Below, in pieces: positions 53,808 to 62,465 of a stretch of DNA of 64,000 nucleotides (its first letter is position 1; each line of letters starts with the position of its first letter). A program made the translations under genes and the position numbers. This DNA is from Methanogranum sp963676045 (GTDB taxonomy: Archaea; Thermoplasmatota; Thermoplasmata; Methanomassiliicoccales; Methanomethylophilaceae), in NCBI GenBank assembly GCA_963676045.1, contig OY780938.1, forward strand, positions 1,178,001 to 1,242,000, written 5' to 3'. The notes under the pieces are model-generated. The model was given only the letters and a program-made list of their open reading frames with translations. It did not search any database and was not told where the DNA came from.

Positions 53808-54912
53808 GATCTGCGATGTGACGCTTAGAGACGGGGAACAAACCCCCGGAGTCTCATTCACATGTGAGGAGAAACTTGACATCGCACACTGTCTTGACAC
53901 GATCGGTGTCGAAATTATCGAGGCGGGTTTCCCGAGCGTCAGTGAAAATGAGATGAGATGCATAAAGGAGATCACAAAATCAAAACTCGATGCGAGGATA
54001 TGCTGCCTTTCCAGAGCAATTAAATCTGATGTGGACGCCGCCATAAAATGCGATGTGGACCTGGTTAGCATATTTTTTGCCACATCTGACCTTCACATAA
54101 AGGTGAAATACAATAAAAGTCGCGAAGAGATGCTAGCTCAAGCTCTTGAAATGGTGGATTATGCAATAGACCATGGCGTACAGGTCAGATTCTCCGCAGA
54201 AGACGGCTCTAGGACGGACATATCATTCTTGAAAGAGATGTTCAGACAAGGATGCGAGCACGGCGCCACCTACAGCAGCATTGCGGACACGGTCGGATGC
54301 CTGACCCCTCTTCAAACAGCGGACCTCATCAAGAATCTGAAAGAAGGTCTGAACAACAAACTGTGCGTACATTTCCATAACGACATGGGTTTTGCTACCG
54401 CTAACACATTCACAGCAGCCGAATGCGGGGCATTCCAACTTCACACGACAGTCAACGGCATCGGGGAAAGAGCTGGAAATGCCAGTCTCGAAGAATTGCT
54501 TGTCGCGCTTAGGATGAAGTGGGGCATCGACAGATACGACCTCACACATCTTACAAATATTTCAAAAATGGTTTCCAATTATTCAGGAGTTCCAGTATCC
54601 AAAACAAAACCAGTCGTCGGAGAAAATGTTTTCTCTCATGAGAGCGGCATACATATCGCAGCATTGCTTGTCGATAGCTCCACGTACGAATACGTCCCGC
54701 CTGCGATGGTCGGAGGCGAACAGAAATTCGTACTCGGCAAACACACTGGCAGAAAGGGACTGGAACACATCGTTAACACCTTGGGATATCAATTGACTGA
54801 TGCCCAGATCGACAAAGTACTCCATGATGTAAAAGAAAAAGGCGAGGAGAAATCGACCATCACACCTGATGTTCTCAAGGATATCATCAAAAATGCGAAG
54901 GAGACGATGTAA
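53788..54912 (+). CDS. aksA: Homocitrate synthase AksA
   Basis: 374-residue DRE-TIM enzyme: EICDVTLRDGEQTPGVSFTC, IEAGFPSVSENEM, VHFHNDMGFATANTFTA with the His/Asn metal ligands, and VVGENVFSHESGIH. The C-terminal LeuA-type allosteric domain is missing, as in AksA/NifV-type homocitrate synthases. It would condense acetyl-CoA with 2-oxoglutarate and its longer homologs. 2-Isopropylmalate or citramalate synthase is less likely given the homoaconitase signature of the small subunit encoded two genes on. GGTGAATTGC precedes ATG 53788. Confidence 0.87.
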   Translation: MKKLDIEICDVTLRDGEQTPGVSFTCEEKLDIAHCLDTIGVEIIEAGFPSVSENEMRCIKEITKSKLDARICCLSRAIKSDVDAAIKCDVDLVSIFFATSDLHIKVKYNKSREEMLAQALEMVDYAIDHGVQVRFSAEDGSRTDISFLKEMFRQGCEHGATYSSIADTVGCLTPLQTADLIKNLKEGLNNKLCVHFHNDMGFATANTFTAAECGAFQLHTTVNGIGERAGNASLEELLVALRMKWGIDRYDLTHLTNISKMVSNYSGVPVSKTKPVVGENVFSHESGIHIAALLVDSSTYEYVPPAMVGGEQKFVLGKHTGRKGLEHIVNTLGYQLTDAQIDKVLHDVKEKGEEKSTITPDVLKDIIKNAKETM

Positions 54913-56121
54913 TTGAGCACATTGTCTGAAAGGATCCTAAAAGGGGACGCAGGCACATTTGTTGATGTGAAAGTGGATAGAGCGATGGCGCATGATGGCT
55001 CAGGGATACAGGCGCTGACGGCGTTCCACGAGATGGAAGCAGATAGCGTGCCATACCCTGACAGGATATCGATAATCTACGACCACATTGTTCCAGCTAA
55101 CAATACGACCACAGCCAACCTCCAAGCGGAACTTAGAAAATTCTCCCTCGAGAATGGTCTCAATTTCTACGATGTTGGAACGGGCATATGTCACCAGATC
55201 ATGAGCGAAGGCATTGTGATGCCGGGCGAGATCGTCATAGGCGCCGATTCACATACCTGTACAATGGGCGCATTCGGAGCGTTCGCGACCGGGGTGGGCG
55301 CATCTGACATGGCATCCATCTGGATCACTGGTGGAACATGGCTCAAGATACCGGAGACCATTAACATAAATCTTGAAGGTAAACTCCCAAAATTCTCAGA
55401 ACCTAAGGATGTCGCATTGAAATACGTAAGTCTTCTCGGTGCGGATGGAGCAACATACAAGGCCATAGAATTCACAGGGGAGAATGATATCCAAATGGAG
55501 GGCAGGCTCACGATATCTAACATGGCCATCGAAGCAGGTGCCAAAGTTGGTCTTTTCTATGCAGACAATGTCACATGCGCATACCTGGAAAAATACGGTA
55601 AGAAGGCCTTGCCTCAAAAAAGAGAAGATTGCGAATATATAAGAGAAGAAACAATCGCGCTCGACGATATAGAGCCGCTTCTTGCAATACCCCATAGGGT
55701 TGACACTGTTAAACCTGTATCCGATTTCGCAGGAACACATCTGGACCAGGTATTTGTCGGAACGTGTACCAATGGAAGATACGAAGACCTGAAACGTTTC
55801 GCAGACATCGTAAGAGGTAAAAAGGTGAAGGTGAGGACCATTGTAGTACCTGCATCGAAGAACATATTGCTCAAGGCCATGGAGACCGGTGTTCTGAAGG
55901 ACATAATAGAATCTGGAGCCACGATAGGAACACCGGGATGTGGTCCTTGCCTAGGTGCTCATCAGGGAGTGCTGGGGGAGGGCGAGGTCGGACTTTCCAC
56001 CGCCAACAGGAATTTCAAAAACCGCATGGGAATAGGCGCGGAATACTATCTCTCATCACCGACCACCGCTGCCTTCTCTGCACTGAAGGGCGAGATCGTA
56101 TCGCCGAGGGATGCACAATGA
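54913..56121 (+). CDS. aksD: Homoaconitase large subunit AksD
   Basis: 402 residues of the aconitase-family large subunit: VKVDRAMAHDGSGIQALTAF, IVIGADSHTCTMGAFGAFA, FVGTCTNGRYEDLKRFADI and TPGCGPCLGAHQGVLGEGEV, with the three cluster cysteines in the DSHTC, GTCTN and GCGPC motifs. Pairs with AksE to isomerise homocitrate-type acids. TTG 54913 directly follows the aksA stop. The leucine-pathway LeuC is the alternative; the small subunit decides. Confidence 0.88.
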   Translation: MSTLSERILKGDAGTFVDVKVDRAMAHDGSGIQALTAFHEMEADSVPYPDRISIIYDHIVPANNTTTANLQAELRKFSLENGLNFYDVGTGICHQIMSEGIVMPGEIVIGADSHTCTMGAFGAFATGVGASDMASIWITGGTWLKIPETININLEGKLPKFSEPKDVALKYVSLLGADGATYKAIEFTGENDIQMEGRLTISNMAIEAGAKVGLFYADNVTCAYLEKYGKKALPQKREDCEYIREETIALDDIEPLLAIPHRVDTVKPVSDFAGTHLDQVFVGTCTNGRYEDLKRFADIVRGKKVKVRTIVVPASKNILLKAMETGVLKDIIESGATIGTPGCGPCLGAHQGVLGEGEVGLSTANRNFKNRMGIGAEYYLSSPTTAAFSALKGEIVSPRDAQ

Positions 56122-56588
56122 AAGGAAAAGCGTTGAGAATCGGCGATGATATCGATACAGACCTCATAATCGCAGGAAGATATCTCAGAACAAAGGACAA
56201 ATCGGTCTGGGCAGAACACGCTTTTGAGGATCTGGACCCCAATATCTCATCACGCCTCTATGGAAGCATAATCATCGCAGGAAAGAATTTCGGATGCGGC
56301 TCTTCACGTGAACAGGCTGCGATCGCTCTAAAAGAGGCAGGAGTGGTGGCCGTGGTCGCGACCAGTTTCGCAAGGATATTCTTCAGGAATGCGATAAACA
56401 GGGGGATACCACTGTTCGAAATCCATGACCACATAAATTATGAAGAAGGAGACGAGGTATTCGCCTCTCTTGAGGACTCATATATCGAAGTAGAAGGGAA
56501 AAGATACGACTCCCTGAGACTTTCAGACAAGATGATGGAGATCATAAATGCAGGCGGCATCATTGAATTGAGGAGAATGAACAAATGA
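56118..56588 (+). CDS. aksE: Homoaconitase small subunit AksE
   Basis: 156 residues: DIDTDLIIAGRYLRTKD, FGCGSSREQAAIALKEAGV and FARIFFRNAINRGIPLF. Residues 22-25 read YLRT. In Methanocaldococcus jannaschii this loop sequence marks homoaconitase, whereas the isopropylmalate isomerase paralog has a hydrophobic loop (from memory, YLVM). This is the best sequence evidence that the cluster handles homocitrate and not isopropylmalate. ATG 56118 overlaps the aksD stop (ATGA). Confidence 0.9.
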   Translation: MKGKALRIGDDIDTDLIIAGRYLRTKDKSVWAEHAFEDLDPNISSRLYGSIIIAGKNFGCGSSREQAAIALKEAGVVAVVATSFARIFFRNAINRGIPLFEIHDHINYEEGDEVFASLEDSYIEVEGKRYDSLRLSDKMMEIINAGGIIELRRMNK

Positions 56589-56646
56589 TGTCGATCGCCA
56601 TTCGCTCCTGCATATATCTGAATATCAACGCTATGAAGGGATATGA

Positions 56647-57609
56647 ATGAGGATAGCAGTTGTCAAAGGGGACGGGATCGGCGAAGAGGTAGTACCGATC
56701 GCGGTGAAGGTCTTAGAGCATTATATCCCGGATGCCGAATATTTTGAGGTCGAGGTCGGATATAAGAAATGGAAGAGAACAGGCAACGCGTGCGATGATG
56801 AGGATATCAAGAGACTTAAGGAAGCGGATTCCATCCTCTTCGGCGCGATAACCACGCCCCCGGACCCGAACTACAAGAGCGTACTCCTCAGGATAAGACA
56901 TGAATTGGAACTCTATGCGAATATAAGGCCAGTGTATGGGAAGGGCTTCAAAATGACCGTCGTCCGTGAGAATTCGGAAGGACTGTATTCGGGCATCGAG
57001 ACCATCGGTCCGGATAGGTCCACCACCTTAAGGGTCGTGACGAGGGGGGCCAGCGAACGTATCGCAGTGTGCGCTTGCAATATACTTCTAAAGGATTTCG
57101 AGGGGGGCACTCTCACAATAGGCAACAAGGCGAATGTGATGAAATCGGATGTCCTTTTCAGAGACACCTGCATCGAAGTCGCAGAACGGATGGGCGTCCC
57201 ATACAGAACGTCGTATATCGATTCGCTAACCTTCGACGCCATATACAATCCCAAGAAATACGATGTCATCGTCACCACCAATCTGTTCGGAGACATATTG
57301 AGCGACGCGCTTGGCAACCTTGTAGGCGGACTGGGGATGCTGCCGAGTGCGAACATCGGAAATAAATATTCTTTCTTCGAACCTGTGCATGGCAGTGCTC
57401 CTGACATTGCTGGAAGGGGTATCGCCAATCCAGTGGCCGCGATCAGAAGTGCCGGAATGCTTTTGGAACACGTTGCCCGCATTAACTGCTTGGAAGATAT
57501 CGAAAAGGCGATCGCTGATACGATATCGTCTGGCATCAGTACCCCCGATCTGGGTGGACATGCCAACACAGAGTCGTTCGGAAATGAGATAATCAATAAA
57601 CTCGATTGA
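56647..57609 (+). CDS. aksF: Homoisocitrate dehydrogenase AksF
   Basis: 320 residues of the beta-decarboxylating dehydrogenase family: VVKGDGIGEEVVPIAVKVLE, LLRIRHELELYANIRPVY, TVVRENSEGLYSGIE, VIVTTNLFGDILSDALGNLV and EPVHGSAPDIAGRGIANPVA. It oxidises and decarboxylates (homo)n-isocitrate with NAD(P) to the chain-extended 2-oxoacid. It follows aksE after 58 bp with GGGAT before the ATG. 3-Isopropylmalate dehydrogenase is the alternative. Confidence 0.88.
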   Translation: MRIAVVKGDGIGEEVVPIAVKVLEHYIPDAEYFEVEVGYKKWKRTGNACDDEDIKRLKEADSILFGAITTPPDPNYKSVLLRIRHELELYANIRPVYGKGFKMTVVRENSEGLYSGIETIGPDRSTTLRVVTRGASERIAVCACNILLKDFEGGTLTIGNKANVMKSDVLFRDTCIEVAERMGVPYRTSYIDSLTFDAIYNPKKYDVIVTTNLFGDILSDALGNLVGGLGMLPSANIGNKYSFFEPVHGSAPDIAGRGIANPVAAIRSAGMLLEHVARINCLEDIEKAIADTISSGISTPDLGGHANTESFGNEIINKLD

Positions 57610-57617
57610 GTGATAAT

Positions 57618-58985
57618 ATGACGATTGATGTTTTTAATCCTGCAAACAATGAGAAACTCGGAACGGTCGAGGAATTCACGGAAAAAAAGGTCGAAAGCAC
57701 AATCGGGATGCTAGAAGAAGGATTCTCTGAATGGTCGAAAAGAAGACCGTCCTCGAGAGGCATGATACTCTATAAGGCCGCAGAGGCCATAAGAATGGAT
57801 CAGAACAGGCTAGCGGCCATCCTGACCGCGGAACAGGGGAAACCCTATTTCGAGGCAAAGAATGAGATCCAAGGTGTTGCCGCGGTATTCGAATTCTACG
57901 CATCGATATCAGGAACGATACATGGGCATACCATGCCGAAAGCGGATTATGGATATTCTTTCACGAACAAGTATCCTATTGGCGTATGCGGTGCGATCAT
58001 CCCTTGGAACATGCCAGCGCTTATAATGGCATGGAAGGTGGGACCAGCGATCGCATCAGGCAACACCATAATAGTGAAACCTGCCGAAACGACCCCTTTC
58101 ACCAATATAGAGATCGCAAAGATACTCTATTCTGCAGGCCTTCCAAAGAATGTCCTCTCGATAGTCACTGGAAACGGCAGCACGACAGGTGCAGCTGTAG
58201 CAAAGAACAGGAACATCAAACATCTATCGTTCACCGGCTCTGTAGAAACGGGAGAGAAGATCTCGAAGATGGTTAATGCGGGTAAGGTGAGATTGACACT
58301 GGAACTCGGTGGAAGCGACCCTATGATCGTGTGTGATGATGCCGATATAGATAAGGCGATAACAGGTGCGATGATAGGAAGATTCTACAATTGCGGCCAA
58401 ATATGCACAGCCGTCAAAAGACTCTTTATCGCAGATACGATAGCGGATAAATTCATAGAGGGATTGAAGACCGCGACCGAGCGGCTCAATGTGGGCGATG
58501 GGGCGATCGAAGGTAACAACCTCGGCCCATTGAACAATACAAAAGGATTGAACAGCATCCGTGATATTGTTGAGGACAGCAGAAACTCAGCAAAGATAAT
58601 AACAGGGGCTAAAAGATTGGATGGACCTGGAAATTTCTATGCTCCCACATTAATAACTGATATCGAATCGAACTCGAGACTTTTAAACGAAGAGGTATTT
58701 GGTCCGGTCCTACCGATAGTAAGATTCGGTGATCTGCAAGAAGCCATAGATATGGCGAATTCCACTAAATTTGGCCTGGGTGCCTCGATATGGACAAGGG
58801 ACATAAAGAATATCTCGACCGCAATGGATGAGGTGAGGTCGGGGATATTATGGGTAAATAAACATTCAAGAATACCCCCCGAGGTCCCATTCGGTGGCGA
58901 TAAGGACAGCGGCATCGGCCGCGAGAATGGTTTGAACGCATTAGAACAGTATCTTATAGAAAAAACCATAATCATCGCGCCGTAA
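57618..58985 (+). CDS. NAD(P)-dependent aldehyde dehydrogenase in the aks cluster
   Basis: 455 residues of the ALDH superfamily: NMPALIMAWKVGPAIASGNT, FTGSVETGEKISKM, catalytic Glu229 in LTLELGGSDP, catalytic Cys263 in YNCGQICTAVKR, and EVFGPVLPIVRF. Nearest in style to succinate-semialdehyde-type enzymes. ATG 57618 follows GAGTGATA, which overlaps the aksF stop. As the next gene after a candidate decarboxylase and AksADEF, it might act on 7-oxoheptanoate or a shorter semialdehyde; substrate not determinable. Confidence 0.9.
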   Translation: MTIDVFNPANNEKLGTVEEFTEKKVESTIGMLEEGFSEWSKRRPSSRGMILYKAAEAIRMDQNRLAAILTAEQGKPYFEAKNEIQGVAAVFEFYASISGTIHGHTMPKADYGYSFTNKYPIGVCGAIIPWNMPALIMAWKVGPAIASGNTIIVKPAETTPFTNIEIAKILYSAGLPKNVLSIVTGNGSTTGAAVAKNRNIKHLSFTGSVETGEKISKMVNAGKVRLTLELGGSDPMIVCDDADIDKAITGAMIGRFYNCGQICTAVKRLFIADTIADKFIEGLKTATERLNVGDGAIEGNNLGPLNNTKGLNSIRDIVEDSRNSAKIITGAKRLDGPGNFYAPTLITDIESNSRLLNEEVFGPVLPIVRFGDLQEAIDMANSTKFGLGASIWTRDIKNISTAMDEVRSGILWVNKHSRIPPEVPFGGDKDSGIGRENGLNALEQYLIEKTIIIAP

Positions 58986-59033
58986 AATCTATATGAAATT
59001 CCAAAATGATGAATAACAGGTCATTTTTCTTTT

Positions 59034-59348
59034 TCAACGGAACGGTTCCATATAATCAACAAAAAATATCGAACCATCATCAGACATACCTCCTTTTATC
59101 ATATAGAAAATCTCCTTCGGCTCATACTGATAATAACATTTCATGATTTGATTGTCCATATCCTGGAATTGAAACACATATCCTTTTGAAGATTCCTTTA
59201 TCTCGTATACAAATCCGTATTGAAATTCCTGATCTTGATCATCTTCATCAGGAATTACAAAAAAAGAGATGATAATCACTAAAGAAATAGAAATACAAAT
59301 CAAAAAATATCTATCTTTGATTATTTTTGACATGATCTTTAGAATCAT
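59034..59348 (-). CDS. Small membrane-anchored protein near the origin
   Basis: 104 residues: N-terminal membrane helix (YFLICISISLVIIISFFVI), an acidic stretch (PDEDDQDQEF), then a small beta-rich extracytoplasmic domain (GYVFQFQDMDNQIMKCYYQY). AT-rich codons like neighbouring orc1. The left origin box lies 43-66 bp upstream of its ATG, overlapping its probable promoter. Unrecognised. Confidence 0.6.
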   Translation of the reverse strand: MILKIMSKIIKDRYFLICISISLVIIISFFVIPDEDDQDQEFQYGFVYEIKESSKGYVFQFQDMDNQIMKCYYQYEPKEIFYMIKGGMSDDGSIFFVDYMEPFR

Positions 59349-59390
59349 TATATTTTTATTGAAGATATTACTACAATTATATTGCTTAAC

Positions 59391-59414
59391 GCCCCCACCC
59401 CTCCATTTCCACTG
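59391..59414 (-). other. Origin recognition box-like repeat, left
   Basis: Read on the reverse strand, CAGTGGAAATGGAGG is followed by GGTGGGGGC: 24 nt ending in a G-tract, resembling archaeal ORB elements (a CAGTGGAAA-type core followed by a G-tract). It matches the right copy at 23 of 24 positions in inverted orientation. The G-tract points away from orc1. Confidence 0.8.
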
Positions 59415-59700
59415 TAAACAAATAAGTAATGAATGCTACTGGAATTACATATAAAATTAAATAAAATGTTTTTATGAAAAATCAACCGAATTTTCCGATT
59501 GCATAAATCAATAAAATAAAAGCTACTATTCCGAGAATGCAGCCTCCGACTACTAACCAACCTTTCATATTTGCATCTCCAATGAAGTTGAAGGATAATA
59601 TTCATTCAGTTATAAAAGAGATGTACTTATCAAATTCTTATCTGAAGAAAACTATTATACTTAATGAGTATATATTCCATTGGAAAAAGTGGTTCTGCAA
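59415..59700. other. AT-rich stretch between left origin box and orc1
   Basis: Strongly AT-rich and the best candidate for the DNA-unwinding element of the origin. It contains only the 28-codon membrane-peptide frame on the reverse strand (59482-59568) and the promoter region of orc1. Confidence 0.5.
59482..59568 (-). CDS. Candidate 28-residue single-helix membrane microprotein
   Basis: ATG 59568 is preceded by GGAGATG at 6-12 bp. The product begins MKGWLVVGGCILGIVAFILL and ends IYAIGKFG: one transmembrane helix with a small-residue face (GG, G) and a basic C-terminus. Despite the AT-rich surroundings its glycine codons and clean ribosome binding site argue for a real gene. Too short for family assignment. 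Confidence 0.5.
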   Translation of the reverse strand: MKGWLVVGGCILGIVAFILLIYAIGKFG

Positions 59701-60939
59701 ATGGAAAAGGAAAAATCAATTTTTGAAAAATATATGGAAAGAAGAAATATTTTAATAAAAAATAGAAATATTCTTCAATCATCCTTCATTCCTGATCAAC
59801 TTCCACATAGAGATATCCAAATCAATCAAATTGCAGAAATATTGGCACCATCACTCAATAAGGATAAACCTTCAAACATTCTTGTATATGGAAAAACAGG
59901 AACAGGAAAGACTGCTGTATTGAATTATATTGGAAAAGAATTGAGAAAAGCAGATCCTGATGAAAAGAATTGCAGTTACATATACATAAATTGTGAAGTT
60001 GTGGATACTCCTTCAGGAATATTATATAATATCTCAAATCAGATAATCACAGAATATAATAGAAAGATACCATTTACTGGATGGGCATTGGATAAGGTCT
60101 ATTATGAATTATCTAATTATATCGATGAAAAAAATAAAGTTTTCATAATCGTACTTGATGAAATAGATAGATCTTTCAAGAAAAATGGCGATGATATATT
60201 CTATTTCCTTACAACGATGAATGAGATTCTTAAAAAATCAAGAGTCTCTATAATAGGTATAACAAATAATTCAAAATTCACAGAATTATTGACAACAAAG
60301 ATAAAAAGTAGATTGGGCGAAGAAAAGATTGTATTCAATCCATATAATTCTTCAGAATTACAAGATATTCTTTATGATAGAGCAAAAGAAGCATTCGATC
60401 CAGATATTTTAGATCCTGCAGTGATACCATATTGTGCAGCATTATCTGCACAAGATTCTGGTGATGCTAGAAAAGCTTTGGATTTCCTTAGGATAGCTGC
60501 AGATATTGCAGAAAGGAATGGAGATTCAATAGTAACCGAAGCACATGTTAATTTTGCACGTGAAAAAATAGAATTCGATGCAGTGATCGAAGTTATGAAT
60601 ACTATAACAAATCAATCGAAAGTAGTTTTGATAAGTATCATAAAGAATTTTGAAGGAAATAATAAAAAGATGACTACTGGAGATGTATATACAACTTATA
60701 GAGAAATATGTTCTATCATAAATCTTCCAATATTGACACAAAGAAGAGTTGCTGGATTGATATCTGAATTGGATATGCTAGGTATAATCCATGCTCAAGT
60801 TAAATCATTAGGGAGAAATGGAAGGACAAAAGAATTTTCATTGAATATCAATCAAGATATAATTGATAAATTCATAAGAGATCCTTTATTCGAACCTTTG
60901 GTCAATTATAAACCAACAAAACAAACAACATTGATGTGA
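59701..60939 (+). CDS. orc1: Origin recognition/initiator protein Orc1/Cdc6
   Basis: 412 residues (from ATG 59701; a start seven codons upstream is possible). N-terminal FIPDQLPHRDIQINQIAEIL, Walker A VYGKTGTGKTAVLNYIG, Walker B FIIVLDEIDRSF, sensor 1 SIIGITNNSKF, sensor 2 SGDARKALDFLRIAADIAE, and a C-terminal winged helix (ILTQRRVAGLISELDMLGII). It binds ORB sequences and loads MCM. Flanked by inverted ORB-like repeats, so it marks an origin. Codon use is far more AT-rich than nearly all neighbours. Confidence 0.96.
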   Translation: MEKEKSIFEKYMERRNILIKNRNILQSSFIPDQLPHRDIQINQIAEILAPSLNKDKPSNILVYGKTGTGKTAVLNYIGKELRKADPDEKNCSYIYINCEVVDTPSGILYNISNQIITEYNRKIPFTGWALDKVYYELSNYIDEKNKVFIIVLDEIDRSFKKNGDDIFYFLTTMNEILKKSRVSIIGITNNSKFTELLTTKIKSRLGEEKIVFNPYNSSELQDILYDRAKEAFDPDILDPAVIPYCAALSAQDSGDARKALDFLRIAADIAERNGDSIVTEAHVNFAREKIEFDAVIEVMNTITNQSKVVLISIIKNFEGNNKKMTTGDVYTTYREICSIINLPILTQRRVAGLISELDMLGIIHAQVKSLGRNGRTKEFSLNINQDIIDKFIRDPLFEPLVNYKPTKQTTLM

Positions 60940-60969
60940 AACAAGTCTTCATTAGATCATTTTCTGTTG

Positions 60970-60993
60970 CATTGGAAATGGAGGGGTGGGGGC
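60970..60993 (+). other. Origin recognition box-like repeat, right
   Basis: CATTGGAAATGGAGG followed by GGTGGGGGC, on the forward strand, between the convergent 3' ends of orc1 (60939) and the signal peptidase gene (60996). It is the inverted partner of the left box 1.56 kb away, with a single difference. Confidence 0.8.
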
Positions 60994-60995
60994 CT

Positions 60996-61832
60996 TTATT
61001 CCCTTCCTTTCCTTTTGTAATATTTTGAATATTGACGATAATCATATATCGAGCTTAACGATATTATCGAAATAATCAATGCAAGTGCAGATATTATCAT
61101 ACACGGAATGGAATTTGGAACCCATGTATCTATGACTTCATTATTTCCACTCATTATCAATTTGATTATTCCTCCCCATGGTACTTCTATCCAAGCAACA
61201 GAATTTATCTGACCTTCTGTTACAAGCCCGATTACAATGGTCAATTGATCGAAATAATTATTTTCAGCATTGTCTCCCATTGTGAGATAACCGCTGTGGG
61301 GTGCTTTCTCAGCGAGCCTGTCCAAGTTTATTGAAACATCCTTGGAACTATATCCAACATCTTCAAGGGTCAATGTTCCACTAAGATCGTTGTAATCATC
61401 GCCACTGGTGCATGTCCAGTCATCATAATCGGACAATGAAGATGCACTCCAATGACCTGTAGACTCATTATAATCTAGCCATAGGATAAGGCGGTGTATG
61501 ATGGGGTCGGCGGTAGTGGAGTTGTCTCTTTCATATACAACAACGGTACCATATTGGCCAAATGAAGAATAATTGGTTTTCGACCCTTCAACATATGTCA
61601 TAAGATGATCATACGAATCCCTTTCACAAGCATCTTTGTTTTTTAAGATGACCATGTCACCAGTATCGATAAGCCCGATCTGGGACGTATGGGAATGTTG
61701 CATACTTTGTGATTTTACATTTGTAAAAGTCGGATCGACATCGGATTCATATTGAATGTATCCATACAATCCGCCTACGATAAGAACTGTGATCAAGACA
61801 ATCGCGATCGATTCTTTCGTATCCTTTTTCAT
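60996..61832 (-). CDS. Signal peptidase I-like protease (archaeal, Ser-His type)
   Basis: 278 residues from ATG 61832. N-terminal membrane helix (SIAIVLITVLIVGGLYGYIQ), catalytic-type Ser43 in KSQSMQHSH, His113 in DPIIHRLI, and the aspartate region YLTMGDNAENNYFD (D187, D195), then a C-terminal membrane helix (CMIISALALIISIISL). His in place of the bacterial Lys is typical of Sec11-like archaeal enzymes. A long insert between Ser and His (YNESTGHWSASSL region follows) makes it larger than usual Sec11 proteins. It cleaves secretory signal peptides, or is a specialised paralog. Confidence 0.83.
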   Translation of the reverse strand: MKKDTKESIAIVLITVLIVGGLYGYIQYESDVDPTFTNVKSQSMQHSHTSQIGLIDTGDMVILKNKDACERDSYDHLMTYVEGSKTNYSSFGQYGTVVVYERDNSTTADPIIHRLILWLDYNESTGHWSASSLSDYDDWTCTSGDDYNDLSGTLTLEDVGYSSKDVSINLDRLAEKAPHSGYLTMGDNAENNYFDQLTIVIGLVTEGQINSVAWIEVPWGGIIKLIMSGNNEVIDTWVPNSIPCMIISALALIISIISLSSIYDYRQYSKYYKRKGRE

Positions 61833-61904
61833 TATTATCAGGAATCGCATCTTTGATTATAACCATTCCTAAAATCAATTATAGAATTAACGTAATGCAG
61901 TATT

Positions 61905-62387
61905 ATGAACAGGCCCTCCAATGACCAATACTTCATGTCCATGGCGCATCTAGTATCTTCAAGATCGACTTGCATGAGAAGAAATGTCGGGGCAGTGATA
62001 GTGAAAGACAAGCACATTCTGTCGACAGGATACAACGGGTCTCCAAAAGGCACACGTCATTGTGAAGAGCTGGGATGCATCAGGGAGCAGCTGAACATAC
62101 CTTCTGGTACAAGACACGAATTGTGCAGGGGAGTGCATGCGGAACAGAATGCGGTCGCTCAGGCAGCTTATTTCGGGGTGAGCGTAAACGGGGCTACGAT
62201 ATACACCACAACGTTCCCGTGTTCAATGTGTGCAAAGATATTGATAAATTCAGGCATAACCGAGATAGTGTATGATTCCGGATATGTAGACGAGCTTTCC
62301 AAAGAATTACTTTCTGAGACCAATATTTTAGTACGTCATTACTCGGCAAGTGAAGATAATTTCGACAATCGTCTACCTATAATATAA
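61905..62387 (+). CDS. dCMP deaminase family protein
   Basis: 160 residues of the zinc deaminase fold: MRRNVGAVIVKDKHILSTGY, zinc ligands in GVHAEQNAVAQAA (His, catalytic Glu) and TTTFPCSMCAKILINSGI (two Cys). The insertion with HCEELGCIREQ and HELC matches ComE/dCMP-deaminase-type enzymes, which convert dCMP to dUMP for thymidylate synthesis. Single gene with its own promoter. Confidence 0.92.
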   Translation: MNRPSNDQYFMSMAHLVSSRSTCMRRNVGAVIVKDKHILSTGYNGSPKGTRHCEELGCIREQLNIPSGTRHELCRGVHAEQNAVAQAAYFGVSVNGATIYTTTFPCSMCAKILINSGITEIVYDSGYVDELSKELLSETNILVRHYSASEDNFDNRLPII

Positions 62388-62465
62388 TAAAGGAACGGAA
62401 ATTAGGCATTACGTTTAAGTAAGGTCAAGGAATATCGGATTCCGCAAATAGTCGGGGAGTGTAAA

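Noticed and set aside
59348..59605. 85-codon reverse frame across the left origin box
   Set aside because: It runs through the ORB repeat and the 28-codon gene in another frame; composition is what AT-rich non-coding DNA gives.
58986..61850. AT-rich patch as an integrated mobile element
   Set aside because: No integrase, transposase, attachment-site duplication or tRNA junction; orc1 plus inverted ORBs explain it better as an origin.
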